Assembly (NCBI GenBank): GCA_017517325.1
Contig: JAFWZW010000010.1
Span: 1 to 64,000, forward strand
Direction of reading: 5' to 3'
DNA from: Clostridia bacterium
GTDB lineage: Bacteria; Bacillota; Clostridia; Oscillospirales; SIG627
Length of the DNA: 64,000 nt
Part shown: positions 61,025 through 64,000 of the stretch, piece by piece
How the letters are laid out: each line of letters begins with the position of its first letter
How positions within the stretch are numbered: the stretch's first letter is position 1
The notes under the pieces: generated by a model
What the model was told of the DNA's origin: nothing
What the model saw: only the letters and a program-made list of their open reading frames with translations
Database searches by the model: none
Translations under genes and position numbers: made by a program

Positions 61025-64000
61025 TTATGCGTTTTCCGCGATGTAGCTTTCGTAGTTATCCAGAGTGGGAAGATCAAATTCCGCACGCTTTCTGGTAAGC
61101 TCACTGTTGATGGCATCAATGTAATCCAGCATCGATTCAACCGGATCCGCAGAGTCATTGTAAGCAGCAAGGAAAGCAAATTCAACGTATCTTCCTACGA
61201 TGTAACCACCGGGCATTTCAGGGGTAGCCTGGAGCCACTCAAACTGTCTTTCAAGCTGCGCTCTTTCATCGGCAGTCCAGCTCATACCGCGCAGAGCCAT
61301 CAGGTTTGCGGTAGCATACTGACCGGAAGCACCCAGCAATGCGTAGTATTCCTGACCGTAAGTGGCCTGAGTCGTATCAGACACCCACCACTTCATAAAT
61401 TTCCAAGCTGCCTCAACTTCAACACAGTCGCTCATCATAACGATACCGGCTACGTTGGTATCAGCGGTATGGTCTACAAAGGTGTTGCCGTTCTCATCGG
61501 TGCGAATGGTACCGGGGAGAAGGGTGAAGCCCCAGAGACCGCGAAGTTCAGGAGCAAAAATGGTAAGCTGAGAATAGGTGGTGTAGCCCTGTACACCGAT
61601 GGGCATTTCGCCGGTACGGAAACGGTTAGCGAAGTTGTAGGAGTAGGGGAAGCCGTACATAGTGTAAAGCTCGCACATTTCCTTGAAGGTCTCAAGGCTT
61701 TCGTTGGTATCCAGATTGATCGCCATACCCTCGGTACGACCGGTGGTATCGCCTTCAATGGGTCTGGTGTAGAGCTGTTCGCCGCGCTGATACAGCATGA
61801 TCAAAAGCCCGGCAAGGGATTCGTGGTAACCGAAGTCCAGATTGTTGGTCTGCAGAGTGGGAAGCATATCGTAAACGTCATCCCAGGTTTCGGGGATCTC
61901 AAGACCCAGCTGCAGAAGAATATCACTGCGGTAGAAGAGCATTGAAAAGCTTTCGGTTTCGGGCAGGCCGTAAGCAACGCCGTACAGTTCCAACGGAACG
62001 GTGGCAGCTTCATGGAACCACTTGTCAACCACTTCGTGATAGTCAGAGAAGATCGCCTGTCTTTCTTCCTTAAACTTTCTCTCTGCCTCGGTGTCATCGT
62101 CCTCAAATGCATAGCCTTCGGGGTTGATGGGCACGATGGCGGAACGAATCGCGTAGTTGATGATGGTGCTGGAGGCCATGGACATATTGATATCGGGGCC
62201 GGTACCGGAAAGGGTAGCAGGCATCAAAGAACCGCCGGCAACCAGCTTCAGGTCAACTGCAATGTTATTCTGCTTGGCGAAGGTATCACTGATAATGGAA
62301 CGCATAATGGTGGACTGGTCACGACCGGAGGTGGTCCAAACTTCGATCTTGGCGAAGTCCTCAGAGCCTTCGGCAGTACGTACACCGTAGCTGGAATAGT
62401 CACTAATCCAGCTCATAATGAACTGCTCAAGCTCGTAAGCCAGTGCGCCGAAGAAGCTTGCTTCAGCCTGATAGCCGGCCTTGTCCAGATACTTCGCGTG
62501 ACCTTCGCTCTTGGCAGACTTGGCGGGAGAAACCAGAATGTAGTCAAACTGCAAGGGCTGGTTACGTGCCGTCATGATCCAAGTACCAAGGTTACCGATG
62601 TAGTCCTTAAGCTCGCTGAAGTTAGCAGCGATCAGGTCTTCGTCGGTGCTCATTCTTTCCAGAAGAAGGGCTACGTTATCCAACGTAACGGAGTCGGAAC
62701 CCTTGGTGCCGTTGATGGCAACCAGCTCTTCGGAAATTCTTCTGAGCTTTTTGGCCTCCTCGTTCATGCTCTCCAGCACGTCGGGCATCAAACGGCGGAA
62801 CTGATAGTCGCGGTATTCGTCAGGCTCGGAGCCGGTGAGCATCAGGATCTGCAGGTAACATTCGTTGATGTTGGAAAGACCCTTTTCAACGTCGTTCAGG
62901 ATCGCTGCCATATCGCCGAGAACGACCTTCATTTCCAGTTCGTGCTCGCCCTTGGTCAAATAAAACTCAAGTGCTCTTTCCTCACCGGTAGCCTCATCGA
63001 TCACACCGTCGGTAAGAGGGAGCAACTGCCATTCGTCTTTATACTTAAAGCGAAGCTGACCTGCTTCGTTGTAAGGTCTGACGCCGTCGATCTTCAGTTC
63101 ACGGGTAACGTACATACCTTCTGCAAAGGACTGCAGGAAACGGGGTGTGAAGGTGTAAAAACCGTCTTCTGCCACTTTAAACTTCCAAGTGATCCACTGG
63201 CCGGCAGTTTGCCACTTTTCGCCGCCAACGGAATTCAGGAAGATCTCGTAAGCACTCTGGGGCAAGGTTGCGGCAGAGCTACGGTCATACACGGGATATA
63301 TGATGTTGGAGGAAGCACGATGCATAATTTCTGCTTCGATGATTTCTACAGGGGCCTTATCGGCATTGTCAGCCTTCCCCTCGTGCTCTTTCATGTATTC
63401 GTCGTAGGTAACGTTGGAATCATCATAGTAAATATGAATTTCCTTGATGGCGCAAGGCTCCTGAACCTGGTCAAAAGACAAGGTGTGAGAACCTGCCTCC
63501 ATATAATAAAGGAAGGGTTCCGTCACGTAACCGGTGGAGTCAGAGGCCATAACGGTGCGCCACTCGGGCTCTTCCGCCTTGTTGGGCTTCACTTCGTTAC
63601 CGGTGTTATCCAGAACAAAGCCTCTGTCGTTAGAGCCCTCAGCAAAAAGGCTGTCGGCCCACACGCGGCTCATCTCGATGTAGCGAGACTGCTTGAAGGG
63701 GTAAACCCCGTCGAGCAAGATCGCGCGCTTAATGGTGGCGGAGTTACTGGTCATATCCGCATTTCCATCACCGTCGCTGTCGTATTTATCAATGGGGGCA
63801 TAGGTAATGGCAATGTGATAGTTGCCGGTAGTCTTTACCTCGAAGTCCCAAACAACGTTACCAACCTCGGGAATGATCAGAGCCTGATCGTGGCCGCACC
63901 AGGAGTCAACCACGACCTTTGCATCGGTCTTCTCTGCGTTGTAATCGGCACCAATGATCACCTGATCATCCGTGCCGTTGGGAGCATCTTTATAAAGCTC
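61025..64000 (-). CDS. Giant carbohydrate-importer solute-binding protein (5' end cut by window edge)
   Basis: At least 991 residues are visible, and the frame continues past the right edge, so the true start and any signal peptide are outside. The C-terminal part, from about visible residue 548 (KIEVWTTSGRDQSTIMRSII), is a family 1 sugar-binding protein (NIAVDLKLVAGGSLMPATLSGTGPDI, MAINLDTNESLETFKEMCELYT, GEMPIGVQGYTTYS). The first 400 residues hold two beta-sandwich-like stretches (WDFEVKTTGNYHIAITYAPI and ITWKFKVAEDGFYTFTPRFL) resembling carbohydrate-binding modules, then a helical linker. Typical solute-binding proteins have 400-550 residues. It is the first visible gene of the operon. 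Confidence 0.9.
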   Translation of the reverse strand, partial: ELYKDAPNGTDDQVIIGADYNAEKTDAKVVVDSWCGHDQALIIPEVGNVVWDFEVKTTGNYHIAITYAPIDKYDSDGDGNADMTSNSATIKRAILLDGVYPFKQSRYIEMSRVWADSLFAEGSNDRGFVLDNTGNEVKPNKAEEPEWRTVMASDSTGYVTEPFLYYMEAGSHTLSFDQVQEPCAIKEIHIYYDDSNVTYDEYMKEHEGKADNADKAPVEIIEAEIMHRASSNIIYPVYDRSSAATLPQSAYEIFLNSVGGEKWQTAGQWITWKFKVAEDGFYTFTPRFLQSFAEGMYVTRELKIDGVRPYNEAGQLRFKYKDEWQLLPLTDGVIDEATGEERALEFYLTKGEHELEMKVVLGDMAAILNDVEKGLSNINECYLQILMLTGSEPDEYRDYQFRRLMPDVLESMNEEAKKLRRISEELVAINGTKGSDSVTLDNVALLLERMSTDEDLIAANFSELKDYIGNLGTWIMTARNQPLQFDYILVSPAKSAKSEGHAKYLDKAGYQAEASFFGALAYELEQFIMSWISDYSSYGVRTAEGSEDFAKIEVWTTSGRDQSTIMRSIISDTFAKQNNIAVDLKLVAGGSLMPATLSGTGPDINMSMASSTIINYAIRSAIVPINPEGYAFEDDDTEAERKFKEERQAIFSDYHEVVDKWFHEAATVPLELYGVAYGLPETESFSMLFYRSDILLQLGLEIPETWDDVYDMLPTLQTNNLDFGYHESLAGLLIMLYQRGEQLYTRPIEGDTTGRTEGMAINLDTNESLETFKEMCELYTMYGFPYSYNFANRFRTGEMPIGVQGYTTYSQLTIFAPELRGLWGFTLLPGTIRTDENGNTFVDHTADTNVAGIVMMSDCVEVEAAWKFMKWWVSDTTQATYGQEYYALLGASGQYATANLMALRGMSWTADERAQLERQFEWLQATPEMPGGYIVGRYVEFAFLAAYNDSADPVESMLDYIDAINSELTRKRAEFDLPTLDNYESYIAENA

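Overview
The window looks like chromosome of an anaerobic, probably spore-forming Firmicute of class Clostridia, most likely an uncultured gut-type lineage. The evidence is: clostridial-type RpoB/RpoC and an rpoB-rpoC-rpsL-rpsG-fusA-tuf order; spoIIE with a Spo0A box; an oxygen-sensitive class III ribonucleotide reductase; a dockerin protein; cytosolic sialidase-like enzymes; and a large carbohydrate ABC importer operon. Ribosome binding sites are strong AGGAGG types, and many sigma-A promoters (TTGACA/TATAAT) and intrinsic terminators can be read directly. There is no phage, insertion sequence or CRISPR array.

Layout. 1-10931 (minus strand): transcription/translation operon rpoB-rpoC-rpsL-rpsG-fusA-tuf (tuf cut by the window edge), read from one or two promoters in the 376-base divergent gap shared with ligA. 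11308-14370 (plus): ligA and a stand-alone class II glutamine amidotransferase. 14407-21741: a metabolic-dependent hydrolase, a secreted leucine-rich-repeat/dockerin protein, an azlC-azlD-metallo-beta-lactamase-flavin reductase operon, tRNA-Ser(CGA) followed by an odd element carrying two pieces of that tRNA, and an AGCS amino-acid symporter divergent from an Lrp-type regulator. 21795-26832: an MBOAT/DHHW O-acetylation pair, an ECF sigma / anti-sigma / lipoprotein operon, a 48-residue membrane peptide and a YfcE-like phosphodiesterase. 26961-33685: a Rossmann-fold methyltransferase-like protein, TrkA-TrkH potassium uptake, an HD phosphohydrolase, an LCP ligase and thioredoxin reductase. 33747-36934: nrdG-nrdD (NrdD carries a fused redoxin domain) with two NrdR boxes. 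37023-43036: a lipoprotein, spoIIE, a small membrane protein, rpsO and pnp.

The last third is carbohydrate-centred. At 43035-49515 an AraC regulator faces a cluster made of an unknown protein, a NagA-type deacetylase and three tandem, signal-peptide-less sialidase-like beta-propellers. At 49556-51917 a TetR regulator with a clear operator heads a two-gene ABC exporter. From 52035 to beyond the right edge runs a seven-gene importer operon: a very large solute-binding protein with extra N-terminal beta-sandwich regions, two separate pairs of MalF/MalG-type permeases, an NHL/TPR/Yip1 membrane protein and a DUF5696-like secreted protein. No importer ATPase is present, so a shared ATPase elsewhere is expected. 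This operon, the sialidase array and the redoxin-fused NrdD are the most interesting biology here.
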